From REEB95 sp035934235 (GTDB taxonomy: Bacteria > Pseudomonadota > Alphaproteobacteria > ATCC43930 > CGMCC-115725): DNA of 36,669 nt. The notes under the pieces were generated by a model. It made no database searches, was not told the origin of the DNA, and worked only from the letters and a program-made list of their open reading frames with translations. The translations under genes were made by a program, and so were the position numbers. The stretch spans positions 1 through 36,669 of the forward strand of contig DASYYB010000052.1 in assembly GCA_035934235.1 (NCBI GenBank). The letters are read 5' to 3'. Of the stretch, positions 17,715-25,530 are shown in pieces (positions within the stretch are counted from its first letter, which is position 1; each line of letters starts with the position of its first letter).

Positions 17715-18752
17715 ATGAAATCCCGCACGCTGCGCCGCGCCGACGAGTTGGTTGGCGCCGGACTCTTGCCGGCGCACCGCCGCCGCGACGTCGAGCGTGT
17801 CGCCCGCCGCTTCGCGGTCGCGCTCACGCCGCATGTCGTCGAGATGATTGAAAGCGGCGGTACGCCGATCGCACGACAGTTTTTGCCTTCGGCAAAGGAA
17901 TTACGCACGACCCCGGAGGAACGCGCCGATCCGATCGGCGACGATCGGTTCGCGCCGCTCAAGGGTATCGTTCACCGCTATCCCGACCGCGTGCTGTTGA
18001 AGCCGCTGCTGGTTTGTCCGGTCTACTGCCGCTTCTGCTTCCGGCGCGAAGCGGTGGGGAAGGGCGGTGCGCTCACTACGCGCGAGTTTGCGGCCGCGCT
18101 CGGCTATATCCGCCGAAATCCGGCGATCTGGGAAGTGATCGTCACCGGTGGCGATCCGTTCTTGCTGTCGGCGCGCCGATTGAAGGAGATCGTGCGCGCG
18201 CTCGACGCCATTCCGCACGTGCAGGTGATTCGTTTCCACACGCGGGTGCCGATCGTGGAGCCCAGTCGCGTGACGGCGGCGCTGGTCGCTGCGCTCGCAA
18301 CCGAAAAAGCAGTTTACGTCGCAATCCATGCCAACCATCCGCGCGAATTGACCGCCGCGGCGCGCACCGCTTGTGTCCGGCTCGGCAAGGCCGGCATTCC
18401 GTTGCTTGGCCAAAGCGTGCTGCTCAAAGGCATCAACGACGATGCGGCGACGCTCGAAGCCTTGTTTCGCGGCCTCGTCGCCATGCGGGTGAAACCCTAT
18501 TACCTGCATCATGCCGACCTGGCGCGCGGAACGGCGCATTTCCGAACCACGCTGACGGCTGGCCGCGAATTGATGCGGACGCTGCGCGGCCGGGTTTCGG
18601 GCCTGTGCCAGCCGAGTTATGTCGTCGATTTGCCGGGTGGCCATGGCAAGGTGCCGGTCGGCCCGTGTTATGCGCAGGCACTGGATGACGACTCATGGTT
18701 AATCGAAGATGCGGCCGGCAAGCGACACCGTTACCCCACCGCCACACCTTAG
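17715..18752 (+). CDS. epmB: Lysine 2,3-aminomutase-like radical SAM protein (EpmB type)
   Basis: The 345-residue protein has the radical SAM cluster motif CPVYCRFC (Cys101, 105, 108), followed by FRREAVGKGGALT. The SAM-binding strand is VIVTGGDPFLL. The PLP lysine is in DLPGGHGKVPVGP near residue 315. Length fits EpmB, which converts alpha-lysine to beta-lysine for modification of elongation factor P, better than the roughly 415-residue catabolic KamA. The region QSVLLKGINDD is conserved in both. Neither efp nor the EpmA ligase gene is adjacent, so partner genes would be elsewhere. The start ATG has a weak GGTAGG upstream. The symbol is inferred from size and motifs and not from context. Confidence 0.8.
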   Translation: MKSRTLRRADELVGAGLLPAHRRRDVERVARRFAVALTPHVVEMIESGGTPIARQFLPSAKELRTTPEERADPIGDDRFAPLKGIVHRYPDRVLLKPLLVCPVYCRFCFRREAVGKGGALTTREFAAALGYIRRNPAIWEVIVTGGDPFLLSARRLKEIVRALDAIPHVQVIRFHTRVPIVEPSRVTAALVAALATEKAVYVAIHANHPRELTAAARTACVRLGKAGIPLLGQSVLLKGINDDAATLEALFRGLVAMRVKPYYLHHADLARGTAHFRTTLTAGRELMRTLRGRVSGLCQPSYVVDLPGGHGKVPVGPCYAQALDDDSWLIEDAAGKRHRYPTATP

Positions 18753-18835
18753 AAATGGATTCCCGGTGGCCAGAAATAAGTTATAAACCCAATAGGTTAC
18801 CGCTGTAGATTCGGGTGTTTGGCAGGGTGCTCCCG

Positions 18836-18864
18836 TTGAATGGCGGTGGATGGGGCTATAGAAT
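18836..18864 (+). promoter_or_regulatory. Promoter candidate upstream of the 18900 gene
   Basis: TTGAAT (18836-18841) and TAGAAT (18859-18864) are spaced by 17 bases, ending 35 bases before the ATG at 18900. The AT-rich stretch around 18770-18795 lies just upstream and could act as an UP-like or regulator-binding element. No operator was identified. Confidence 0.45.
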
Positions 18865-18899
18865 TATCCAAGTCTTCGTGCCCGCACGGTCAGGTCGTC

Positions 18900-19460
18900 A
18901 TGGTTCGCTTTGTTAAAGGATTTGCGTGCGCCGTCGTTACGGTCGCCGCGGTGGTGGCCGCGCTGCCGGCGTTCGCGTTCGAGTCGAACTCGTTGGTTCG
19001 TGGCGGCGCGCCGATGCCGGACTTCCAGCTCAATCTGCCGAATCTGACGCTGCCGACCGGTAATGACGGCAATTTTGAGATCGCGTTGACCACGCCCGGC
19101 AGCAAGAGCCCGTTCAGCTTCATTTTCTCGCCGCGGCCGGAAGCGGCGTTTGAGCTGGATCCGGCCAGCAACACGGCACGCAACGTCGCCGGCCTGTCGT
19201 GGAATCTGTTCGATCAAGACCATTTCCACGGCGGTTTCGGCCTGTCCGGCAGCGTCATGAGTCCGGGCACCGATCCGATGCATGCGGCGCTGGCGGGCGG
19301 CGCGCCGGCCGCGATCCGGGGAACCCTGAGCCTTGGTTACGATCTCGGCGTCAATCAAAGCGTGATGCTGTCCTTCGACCACACGCGTACGCCGGATTTC
19401 AGTACGCTGCACGGCGAGTTCGGCGAGAACCTCCGTCTAGGTTACGGCGTCAAATTCTGA
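18900..19460 (+). CDS. Secreted outer-membrane barrel-like protein, distantly PagL-like
   Basis: The 186-residue protein has a signal peptide cut after AFA (about residue 26) and a Gly/Phe/Asp-rich mature part with alternating hydrophobic strands. It ends GENLRLGYGVKF, a barrel end with terminal Phe. The last section RGTLSLGYDLGVNQSVMLSF followed by DHTRTPDF resembles the final strands of PagL-type lipid A 3-O-deacylases. However, the catalytic HxS is HTR here (His161, Arg163), so enzymatic activity is doubtful. The first 90 residues have no match I recognise. The start at 18900 is chosen because it opens the signal peptide; upstream codons to 18840 do not fit. Call of barrel is from composition only. 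Confidence 0.5.
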   Translation: MVRFVKGFACAVVTVAAVVAALPAFAFESNSLVRGGAPMPDFQLNLPNLTLPTGNDGNFEIALTTPGSKSPFSFIFSPRPEAAFELDPASNTARNVAGLSWNLFDQDHFHGGFGLSGSVMSPGTDPMHAALAGGAPAAIRGTLSLGYDLGVNQSVMLSFDHTRTPDFSTLHGEFGENLRLGYGVKF

Positions 19461-19502
19461 TCCGCGCCGCGCGCGCGATTGATTTCCCGCAACGTAATCG
19501 CT

Positions 19503-19528
19503 AACGCCGTCGCGTCGCCGACGGCGTT
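19503..19528 (+). terminator. Rho-independent-like terminator
   Basis: A 10-base perfect stem (AACGCCGTCG with CGACGGCGTT) and a 6-base loop are followed by TTTATG. It lies 42 bases after the stop of the barrel-like gene. The T-run is short, so strength is uncertain. Confidence 0.5.
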
Positions 19529-19529
19529 T

Positions 19530-19690
19530 ATGCTTAATCGCGCATGCGGGTTGCGCGCAAAATCTAGCTTTGCTCTGTCGGAAATTTCATTAACTATAGA
19601 TTCTTGCTTGTTAATAATACATTCTATTTGTCTTAAATTTTTGTCGCGATTATTTTGCCTTCAACAATAAAAAAGTTTCACCCGAACCCG
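19530..19690. other. AT-rich leader region before the PEP-CTERM gene
   Basis: This stretch is far richer in A and T than the rest of the window, with runs such as TTAATAATACATTC, TTAAATTTTTG and AATAAAAAAG. It holds no credible coding frame. It separates the terminator at 19503-19528 from the PEP-CTERM gene and is the longest non-coding region in the window (19461-19701 in full). It may hold a promoter and binding sites for nucleoid or regulator proteins. No specific site could be named beyond the promoter candidate at 19628-19656. Confidence 0.6.
19628..19656 (+). promoter_or_regulatory. Promoter candidate for the PEP-CTERM gene
   Basis: TTGTCT (19628-19633) and TATTTT (19651-19656) are separated by 17 bases, about 45 bases before the ATG at 19702. 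In such AT-rich DNA chance matches are common, so this is a tentative call. AAGG at 19691-19694 is the ribosome binding site. Confidence 0.35.
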
Positions 19691-19701
19691 AAGGTGCTGA
19701 C

Positions 19702-20403
19702 ATGAACCGGATTATCCGCGCATCTGCGCGTGCCTCTTTGCTTGCCGCCGCGTTGACTTTCGCCGCGGCGCTGCCCGCCTTTGCCACCATCGTCACGGCA
19801 ACCGGGACCTATTCCAACGATGCCGATCCCAACAACCTGGCGACCGGCTTCCCGAGCGGGCCGTTCAGCCTGACCAGTGGCGCAACGACCTATAGCTTCG
19901 TTGATTTCTTCCCGAATCAAACGTTCAGCCTGAACAACATCACTGGCTTGAGCGCCAACTTCACCGACATAGCCGGCGGAGCGGACGGTGGCGCGCCGCG
20001 GTTCGTCGTCGGCCTGGCCAATGGCAATTTCTACAGCGTCTATCTCGGCCCGCCGTCGAGCTTCAACCAGAGCAGCCCGTCGGCCTTCACCACGGCGTTC
20101 AGCGGCTTGAATCTCGTCAACGCTACCAACGACACTGGCTTCAAGAACACCGGCACCTATCAGACCTTTGCCTCGTTCCAGGCCGGCGCTGATGGCTCGC
20201 AGATCGTCACCGACGTCGGGTTCGTCCTTGATGGCGGCTGGGCGGCCAACGGACCGCAGGCGCTGACCCTCAACTCGCTCAGCGTGCAGTTCCTGGCGGC
20301 TCCCGAGCCGGCAACCTGGACGATGATGGCGGCAGCGCTCGGCTTGCTCGGCTTCTTGGTCGCTCGCCGCCGGCGTAGTTCCGCCGGGGCGATCGCCGCC
20401 TAG
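19702..20403 (+). CDS. PEP-CTERM sorting domain protein
   Basis: The 233-residue exported protein starts with a signal peptide (about residues 1-28, LPAFA then TIVTATG). It ends with a PEP-CTERM tripartite signal: Pro-Glu-Pro at 201-203 (APEPATW), a hydrophobic helix (206-220), and the basic run ARRRR (221-225). Such tails are recognised and cut by exosortase during secretion, usually in bacteria that make exopolysaccharide. The mature part is rich in Ser, Thr, Asn and Gly, with the turn-rich text of a secreted surface or matrix protein, and no catalytic domain. No exosortase is in the window. The codons stay GC-ending although the leader is AT-rich. Confidence 0.88.
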   Translation: MNRIIRASARASLLAAALTFAAALPAFATIVTATGTYSNDADPNNLATGFPSGPFSLTSGATTYSFVDFFPNQTFSLNNITGLSANFTDIAGGADGGAPRFVVGLANGNFYSVYLGPPSSFNQSSPSAFTTAFSGLNLVNATNDTGFKNTGTYQTFASFQAGADGSQIVTDVGFVLDGGWAANGPQALTLNSLSVQFLAAPEPATWTMMAAALGLLGFLVARRRRSSAGAIAA

Positions 20404-20435
20404 TTTCGAACGCTCTGGATCTCGACTCTCGAAGC

Positions 20436-20458
20436 GCCGCGCCCTGTCAGGGCGCGGC
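20436..20458. terminator. Strong hairpin between convergent genes
   Basis: An 11-base perfect inverted repeat (GCCGCGCCCTG with CAGGGCGCGGC) has a one-base centre, so the real loop is about five bases. It lies after the PEP-CTERM gene and overlaps the last codons of xth, whose stop (20447-20449) is at the hairpin tip. It can act on both strands. No T-run follows on either side. Confidence 0.5.
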
Positions 20459-21223
20459 GATTTCGCACCAGATCGGCGTGTGATCCGACGGCTTGTCGCG
20501 CGACCGCGGCGACTTGTCGATGTCGCACTGGCGTAACCGGTCGGTCGCCTGCGGCGACAGCAGGATGTGATCGATACGCAAGCCGTGATCGGTCTCGAAC
20601 CGGCGCTGCATGTAATCCCAATAGGTATAACGCTGACCTTCCGCGTGCAGCGTGCGGAACGCGTCGACGATGCCGAGATTGAGCAGGGCGCGGAACTGCG
20701 TCCGCGATTCAGGTCGGCAGAGCGCGTCGTCCTTCCAGCCCGCCGGATCGTAGACGTCGTCGTCGGTCGGCGCGACGTTGAAATCGCCGGCGAGTGCGAA
20801 TGGCAGCTCGCGGTCGAGCAGGCTCTGCGCATGCACCCTGAGACGTTTCATCCAGGCGAGCTTATAGTCAAACTTGTCGCCGGGCGCCGGATTGCCGTTG
20901 GGCAGATAGACCGAGGCGACGCGCAGGTCGCCGATCGTCGCTTCGATGTAACGCGCCTGTTCGTCTTTGCCGTCGCCCGGTAGCGTGGCCACCACGTCGG
21001 TCGCTGGCACGCGCGAAAGGATGGCGACGCCGTTATAGGTCTTCTGACCGGCGACGACCGCGTCGTAGCCGAGGCTCTTGATCTCGAGCCGCGGAAAATC
21101 CGCCTCGATGCATTTGAGCTCTTGCAGGCAGACGATGTCGGGCTGCGCCGCTTTCAACCAATCGAGCAGATGGCCGAGCCGCGCCTTGACCGAGTTGACG
21201 TTCCAGGACGCGAGCTTGATCAA
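20447..21223 (-). CDS. xthA: Exodeoxyribonuclease III
   Basis: This 258-residue enzyme is the 3'-5' exonuclease and AP endonuclease of base-excision repair. It has the ExoIII/EEP catalytic text: SWNVNSVKARL at the start, VCLQELKC with the metal-binding Glu, and FALAGDFNVAPTDDDVYDP. The C-terminal block RIDHILLSPQAT then DKPSDHTPIWCEI carries the Asp-His pair. Length is normal. It lies 12 bases downstream of erpA on the same strand, forming a small pair transcribed from the erpA promoter. The 3' end coincides with a hairpin. Confidence 0.95.
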   Translation of the reverse strand: MIKLASWNVNSVKARLGHLLDWLKAAQPDIVCLQELKCIEADFPRLEIKSLGYDAVVAGQKTYNGVAILSRVPATDVVATLPGDGKDEQARYIEATIGDLRVASVYLPNGNPAPGDKFDYKLAWMKRLRVHAQSLLDRELPFALAGDFNVAPTDDDVYDPAGWKDDALCRPESRTQFRALLNLGIVDAFRTLHAEGQRYTYWDYMQRRFETDHGLRIDHILLSPQATDRLRQCDIDKSPRSRDKPSDHTPIWCEIAAP

Positions 21224-21235
21224 GCGGACGGGGAC

Positions 21236-21589
21236 TCAACCAACCGAGAATGAATTGCCGCAGCCGCACGACGACGCAGCGTTCGGGTTCTTCACCTGGA
21301 ACGACGCGCCCATCATGTCCTCGACGAAATCGACCTCGGCGCCTTTGACGAGGTCGAGCGAAGTCTCGTCGACCACCAGCGTGACGCCGTCGCGCTCGAA
21401 GGTGCGATCGTCGGGTTGAAGCGTCTCATCGAAGCTGAAGCCGTATTGGAAGCCCGAACAGCCGCCGCCCGACACCGCCAGACGCAGGAACGCCTGCGGC
21501 AGGTTTTCCTGCGCCTTGAGTTCCTTGACGCGCTTGGCGGCACTTGCCGTCAGGTTGACGCTGCGGTCTTTTTCGAGGGTATCGGCCAT
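21236..21589 (-). CDS. erpA: Iron-sulfur cluster insertion protein
   Basis: The 117-residue A-type carrier delivers Fe-S clusters to target apoproteins. The three conserved cysteines are present: Cys44 (SGGGCSGFQYG) and Cys108, Cys110 (SSCGCGNSF). The start at 21587-21589 (MADTLEKDRSVNLT) is preferred; the frame is open for 17 codons further, but those cross the -10 region of the promoter. GGAG lies at fitting distance. ErpA, IscA and SufA are hard to separate; the xth/dgt neighbourhood is where alphaproteobacterial erpA is commonly found. Confidence 0.88.
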   Translation of the reverse strand: MADTLEKDRSVNLTASAAKRVKELKAQENLPQAFLRLAVSGGGCSGFQYGFSFDETLQPDDRTFERDGVTLVVDETSLDLVKGAEVDFVEDMMGASFQVKNPNAASSCGCGNSFSVG

Positions 21590-21610
21590 GTCCGGATACT
21601 CCGTGTCGCC

Positions 21611-21640
21611 TTTATGTGGGGAGGGCCGTGCGTTTGTCAA
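21611..21640 (-). promoter_or_regulatory. Promoter candidate for erpA-xthA
   Basis: On the minus strand a perfect TTGACA (-35, 21635-21640) and CATAAA (-10, 21611-21616) are separated by 18 bases, about 20 bases before the erpA start. It lies in the divergent region shared with dgt. No IscR or Fur site was recognised. Confidence 0.5.
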
Positions 21641-21746
21641 ACCGGCGCCGGATGGCGGCGATCACCGCTGTGCGGATGCGCATTAAAGCGCGGCAAGGGC
21701 GCCACAAGAGATTGCATCGACTCGACGCGAAGGATAGCTTCGCGCC

Positions 21747-22904
21747 ATGACGCTTGCGCTTGCTCCTTACGCCTCCGCACCGGAGAGGAGTCGCGGGCGG
21801 TTGCATCGCGAACCGGAAAGTCCGAGCCGCACGCCATTTCAGCGCGACCGCGACCGCATCATCCACTCCGCCGCGTTCCGCCGCCTGCAATACAAGACCC
21901 AGGTCTTCGTCTATCACGAAGGCGACCATTATCGCACCCGGCTGACCCACAGCCTCGAAGTGGCGCAGATCGCGCGCAGCCTCGCGCGGGCGCTTGGATT
22001 GAACGAGGATCTCGCCGAGGCGCTGGCGCTGGCGCACGATCTCGGTCACACACCTTTCGGGCATGCCGGCGAGGAAGCGCTCGATGCGGCGATGAAAGAT
22101 TATGGCGGCTTCTCGCATAACGATCAGACGCTGCGCATTCTCACCTCGCTCGAACGCCGCTACGCCGATTTCGACGGCCTCAATCTGACGTGGGAGACGC
22201 TCGAAGGCACGGTCAAGCACAACGGTCCGGTGAAACCGCCGCTGTCCGAGACCATCGCCGCCTATAACGCGCAGCACGATCTGGAACTCGCGACGTGGCC
22301 GTCGGCAGAGGCGCAGATCGCCGCGCTGAGCGACGACATCGCTTACGACAATCACGACATCGATGACGGTTTCCGCGCCGGCCTGTTCACGCTCGATGAT
22401 TTGCGCGACGTGCCGTTGATCGGCGAGGCGCTGGCCGAAGTCCGCAAGTCCAACCGCGTGATCGACGACAGCCGCGCCATCCATGAGGCGGTGCGCCGCC
22501 TGATCGACCGCATGGTGACTGACGTCGTCGCCGAGACTAAGCGGCGTGTGGCGCAGGCCGGGATCGCGTCTGCCGACGCGGTGCGCACGTCCAATGCGCC
22601 GGTGGTGGCGTTCTCCGACGCGGTGCGTGAGCGCGAAAAGGGCCTGCGCGCGTTTCTGTTCGAACGGATGTACCGCCATTATCGCGTCAACCGCATGTCG
22701 TCGAAGGCGCGTCGCGTCGTCGCCGATCTGTTCGGCATCTTCAACCGCGAGCCGGACTTGCTGCCAAGCGAATGGCGCGACGAGGCGACGAAGCGCGACG
22801 CCAAGAGTCGCGCACGCCTGATCGCCGATTACATCGCCGGCATGACCGACCGGTTCGCCCTCGACGAGCACCGCAGGCTGTTCGATTACGACGCCACGCC
22901 GTGA
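21747..22904 (+). CDS. dgt: Deoxyguanosinetriphosphate triphosphohydrolase-like protein
   Basis: The 385-residue HD-superfamily enzyme hydrolyses dNTPs, classically dGTP, to the nucleoside and triphosphate. It opens FQRDRDRIIHSAAFRRLQYK with the conserved TQVF. It then has His68 (RTRLTHSLEVAQIAR), His97-Asp98 (ALAHDLGHTPFGHAGEE) and a later Asp in SDDIAYDNHDIDDG, which complete the metal site. The length matches the alphaproteobacterial dGTPase-like class, shorter than E. coli Dgt. The ATG at 21747 is divergent from erpA. It starts a long tightly packed run of genes: its stop (TGA) shares a base with the argS start. Confidence 0.93.
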   Translation: MTLALAPYASAPERSRGRLHREPESPSRTPFQRDRDRIIHSAAFRRLQYKTQVFVYHEGDHYRTRLTHSLEVAQIARSLARALGLNEDLAEALALAHDLGHTPFGHAGEEALDAAMKDYGGFSHNDQTLRILTSLERRYADFDGLNLTWETLEGTVKHNGPVKPPLSETIAAYNAQHDLELATWPSAEAQIAALSDDIAYDNHDIDDGFRAGLFTLDDLRDVPLIGEALAEVRKSNRVIDDSRAIHEAVRRLIDRMVTDVVAETKRRVAQAGIASADAVRTSNAPVVAFSDAVREREKGLRAFLFERMYRHYRVNRMSSKARRVVADLFGIFNREPDLLPSEWRDEATKRDAKSRARLIADYIAGMTDRFALDEHRRLFDYDATP

Positions 22905-24640
22905 TGAATCTGTTTTCGTATTTCCACGACAAGATCGCGGCCGAGATCGCGGCGCTCGGCTTTACGCTCGATACCAGCCGCATGTCGGTCGAGCCGCCCC
23001 GCGACCCAGCGCACGGCGACGTCTCGGCCAACGCTGCCATGGTGCTGGCCAAGGGCGCCGGCATGAAGCCGCGTGATTTCGCCGAAAAACTCCGGCCGCG
23101 GCTCGCCAAGCTCGATCATGTCACCGCTGCCGAGGTGGCTGGCCCCGGCTTCATCAATCTGCGCCTCGACAATGCGTTCTGGTACGCGCGGCTCGCCGAG
23201 ATCCTGCGCGCCGGTCCCGCCTATGGCGATAGCACGGCGGGGCAGGGACGCACCGTCAACGTCGAATATGTGTCGGCCAATCCGACCGGGCCGATGCATG
23301 TCGGCCATGGGCGCGGCGCGGTGGTCGGCGACGCACTCGCCGCGCTGCTGCACAAGACCGGTCACGCGGTGATCCGCGAATATTACGTCAACGACGCTGG
23401 CGCCCAGGTCGATGCGGTGGCGCGCTCTGTTCATCTGCGCTATCGCGAGGCGCTTGGGGAAAAGGTCGGCGAGATTCCCGATGGCCTCTATCTCGGCGAA
23501 TACCTCATCGAAACCGGCGCGACGCTGGCGCAACGCGATGGCAAGAAATGGCTTGGCAAACCCGAGAGCGAATGGCTGGCGCCGGTGCGCGACTTCGCTA
23601 TCGAGGAGATGCTGACGCTGATCCGCGGCGACCTCGAACGGCTTGGCATCGAGTTCGATGTCTTCGCGTCGGAGCGCAAGCTGGTGAAGGCTGGCGCCAT
23701 AGAGCAGGCGATCGCCGAACTCGAAAAACAGGGCCTGATCTATGTCGGCACGCTCGAGCCGCCCAAGGGCATGCTGCCTGACGATTGGGAGCCGCGGCCG
23801 CAGACGCTGTTCCGCTCGACCGCATTCGGCGACGACGTCGACCGGCCGATCAAGAAAGCCGACGGGTCGTGGACCTATTTCGCCGCCGACATCGCCTACC
23901 ACTGGGACAAGGTCAAACGCGGCTTCGCCGATATGATCGACGTGTGGGGCGCCGACCACGGCGGCTACGTCAAGCGCATGCAGGCGGTGGTCAAGGCGCT
24001 GACCCAAGGCAAAGCGGCGCTCGACGTCAAATTGTGTCAGCTGGTCAATCTGTCGGATGGCGGTCAGCCGGTGCGGATGTCGAAGCGCGCCGGCAATTTC
24101 GTCACCTTGCGCGACGTGATCGAGCGCGTCGGCAAGGATGTCGTCCGTTTCGTGATGCTAACTCGGCGCAACGATCAGACGCTCGATTTCGATTTCGCCA
24201 AGGTGGTCGAGCAGTCGAAGGACAATCCGGTGTTCTACGTGCAGTACGCTCACGCCCGTGCGCGGTCGGTCATGCGCCTGGCGGCGCAGCACTTCGGCGC
24301 GGACGAATTAACGCCGGCGATGCTGGCCGGCGGGCCGCTGACTCAACTTGCGGACACGGATGAGATCGCGCTCGTGCGGCTGCTGGCGCAATGGCCGCGC
24401 ACCGTCGAAGGCGCGGCGCAGATGCACGAGCCGCATCGCATCGCCTTTTATTTGCAGGAAGTCGCGGCGTCGTTCCACGCCTTGTGGAACAAGGGCAACA
24501 CCGATTCCGGTCTGCGCTTCGTCGTCGAGAGCCAGCGCGACCTGACGCGCGCGCGTCTGGCGCTGGTCCAGGCCGTCGCCTTCGTCATCGCTTCTGGCCT
24601 CAAGGTGATCGGCGTGACGCCGGCCGAGGAGTTGCGCTGA
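22904..24640 (+). CDS. argS: Arginyl-tRNA synthetase
   Basis: This 578-residue class I synthetase charges tRNA-Arg and needs tRNA for activation. The HIGH motif is HVGH (132-135, within SANPTGPMHVGHGRGAVVGD), and the KMSKS equivalent is RMSKRAGN. The N-terminal domain that reads the tRNA core is present (residues 1-115), and the C-terminal helical anticodon domain begins near YAHARARSVM. The ATG overlaps the dgt stop by one base (TGATG), implying coupled translation. The stop overlaps the next start the same way. Confidence 0.97.
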   Translation: MNLFSYFHDKIAAEIAALGFTLDTSRMSVEPPRDPAHGDVSANAAMVLAKGAGMKPRDFAEKLRPRLAKLDHVTAAEVAGPGFINLRLDNAFWYARLAEILRAGPAYGDSTAGQGRTVNVEYVSANPTGPMHVGHGRGAVVGDALAALLHKTGHAVIREYYVNDAGAQVDAVARSVHLRYREALGEKVGEIPDGLYLGEYLIETGATLAQRDGKKWLGKPESEWLAPVRDFAIEEMLTLIRGDLERLGIEFDVFASERKLVKAGAIEQAIAELEKQGLIYVGTLEPPKGMLPDDWEPRPQTLFRSTAFGDDVDRPIKKADGSWTYFAADIAYHWDKVKRGFADMIDVWGADHGGYVKRMQAVVKALTQGKAALDVKLCQLVNLSDGGQPVRMSKRAGNFVTLRDVIERVGKDVVRFVMLTRRNDQTLDFDFAKVVEQSKDNPVFYVQYAHARARSVMRLAAQHFGADELTPAMLAGGPLTQLADTDEIALVRLLAQWPRTVEGAAQMHEPHRIAFYLQEVAASFHALWNKGNTDSGLRFVVESQRDLTRARLALVQAVAFVIASGLKVIGVTPAEELR

Positions 24641-25530
24641 TGACGCTCGGCATCGATCCCGAAGATCGCATTCCCGGTGCGTCCGCACGTCCGCCGTCGA
24701 AATGGCCGCGGCATTTCGGCGCGTCGGTGCGTATCGGCGTCGTGCTGGTCGTGGTCGGCGCCGCTGCCGCGTCGGGTTGGCCTTATATCAAGGAGCATTT
24801 CCTGACGCCGAGCCCGCCGTCGGGTCCGCTGCCGGTGATCGGTCCCGGCGACGAGCCGATCAAGGAAGCGCCGAAACAGCCCGGCGGCATGCAGGTGCCG
24901 GATCAGGACAAGATCATTCTCAACGGGCCAGCGGCGCAGCCAAAGGTCGAGCAAATCCTGCCACCGCCGCCGGCACCGCTGCCGGCGCCGACGCCGGCAA
25001 CGCCGCCCGCCGTCGCGCAGACGCCACCGTCGCCGGCGGCTCCATCGGTCGCGATAACCGCACCGCCGCCATCTGTTGCGCCGGGCACCCCACCGCCTGC
25101 TCACGCCGACGCGTCATCGCCGGCGCCCCAGCCGCCACTGCAAGCGGTACCGGCCGTATCGCCGCCGCCACCGCCACCACCGCCGCCCGCGCGGCCGGCG
25201 AGCATTGCCGCCGCCAATCCGCCGGCGAATTCCGCGCCCGCCGCGACGGTTTCCGGCGAGCATGTGCCGCAGGGACTGGCGGGGCACGGTTGGTTTATCC
25301 AGCTCGGCGCCGTCGGCTCCACTTCAGCCGCGCAAGCCGAATGGACGCGCTTGAAGCGCACGCAGGCCGATTTGCTCGCGTCGCTGTCGGCCAATGCGGT
25401 GCGTGTCGAACGCGGCGGTGGCGTGATCTATCGCATCGAGGCCGGACCGCTCGCCGACGGCGGCGCCGCATCGCAGCTGTGCCGGTCGCTCCAGCAACGT
25501 CATGTCGCCTGCATCGTCCTCCGCCCGTGA
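24640..25530 (+). CDS. SPOR-domain inner-membrane protein
   Basis: The 296-residue protein has a short cytoplasmic start, one transmembrane helix (about 31-48), and a long Pro/Ala-rich periplasmic linker (55-215, including runs of Pro). It ends in a SPOR domain (about 218-296: GWFIQLGAVGSTSAAQAEW, then RIEAGPLADGGAASQLC). SPOR domains bind denuded septal peptidoglycan and bring proteins to the division site. In alphaproteobacteria such a protein commonly lies between argS and nagZ, as here. The start overlaps the argS stop by one base, and its 3' end overlaps the nagZ start by 29 bases. Confidence 0.88.
   Translation: MTLGIDPEDRIPGASARPPSKWPRHFGASVRIGVVLVVVGAAAASGWPYIKEHFLTPSPPSGPLPVIGPGDEPIKEAPKQPGGMQVPDQDKIILNGPAAQPKVEQILPPPPAPLPAPTPATPPAVAQTPPSPAAPSVAITAPPPSVAPGTPPPAHADASSPAPQPPLQAVPAVSPPPPPPPPPARPASIAAANPPANSAPAATVSGEHVPQGLAGHGWFIQLGAVGSTSAAQAEWTRLKRTQADLLASLSANAVRVERGGGVIYRIEAGPLADGGAASQLCRSLQQRHVACIVLRP

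Noticed and set aside
24970..25240. Apparent proline-codon repeat in the SPOR protein gene.
   Set aside because: The repeats are low-complexity Pro/Ala codons of a linker, not a tandem DNA repeat with constant units.
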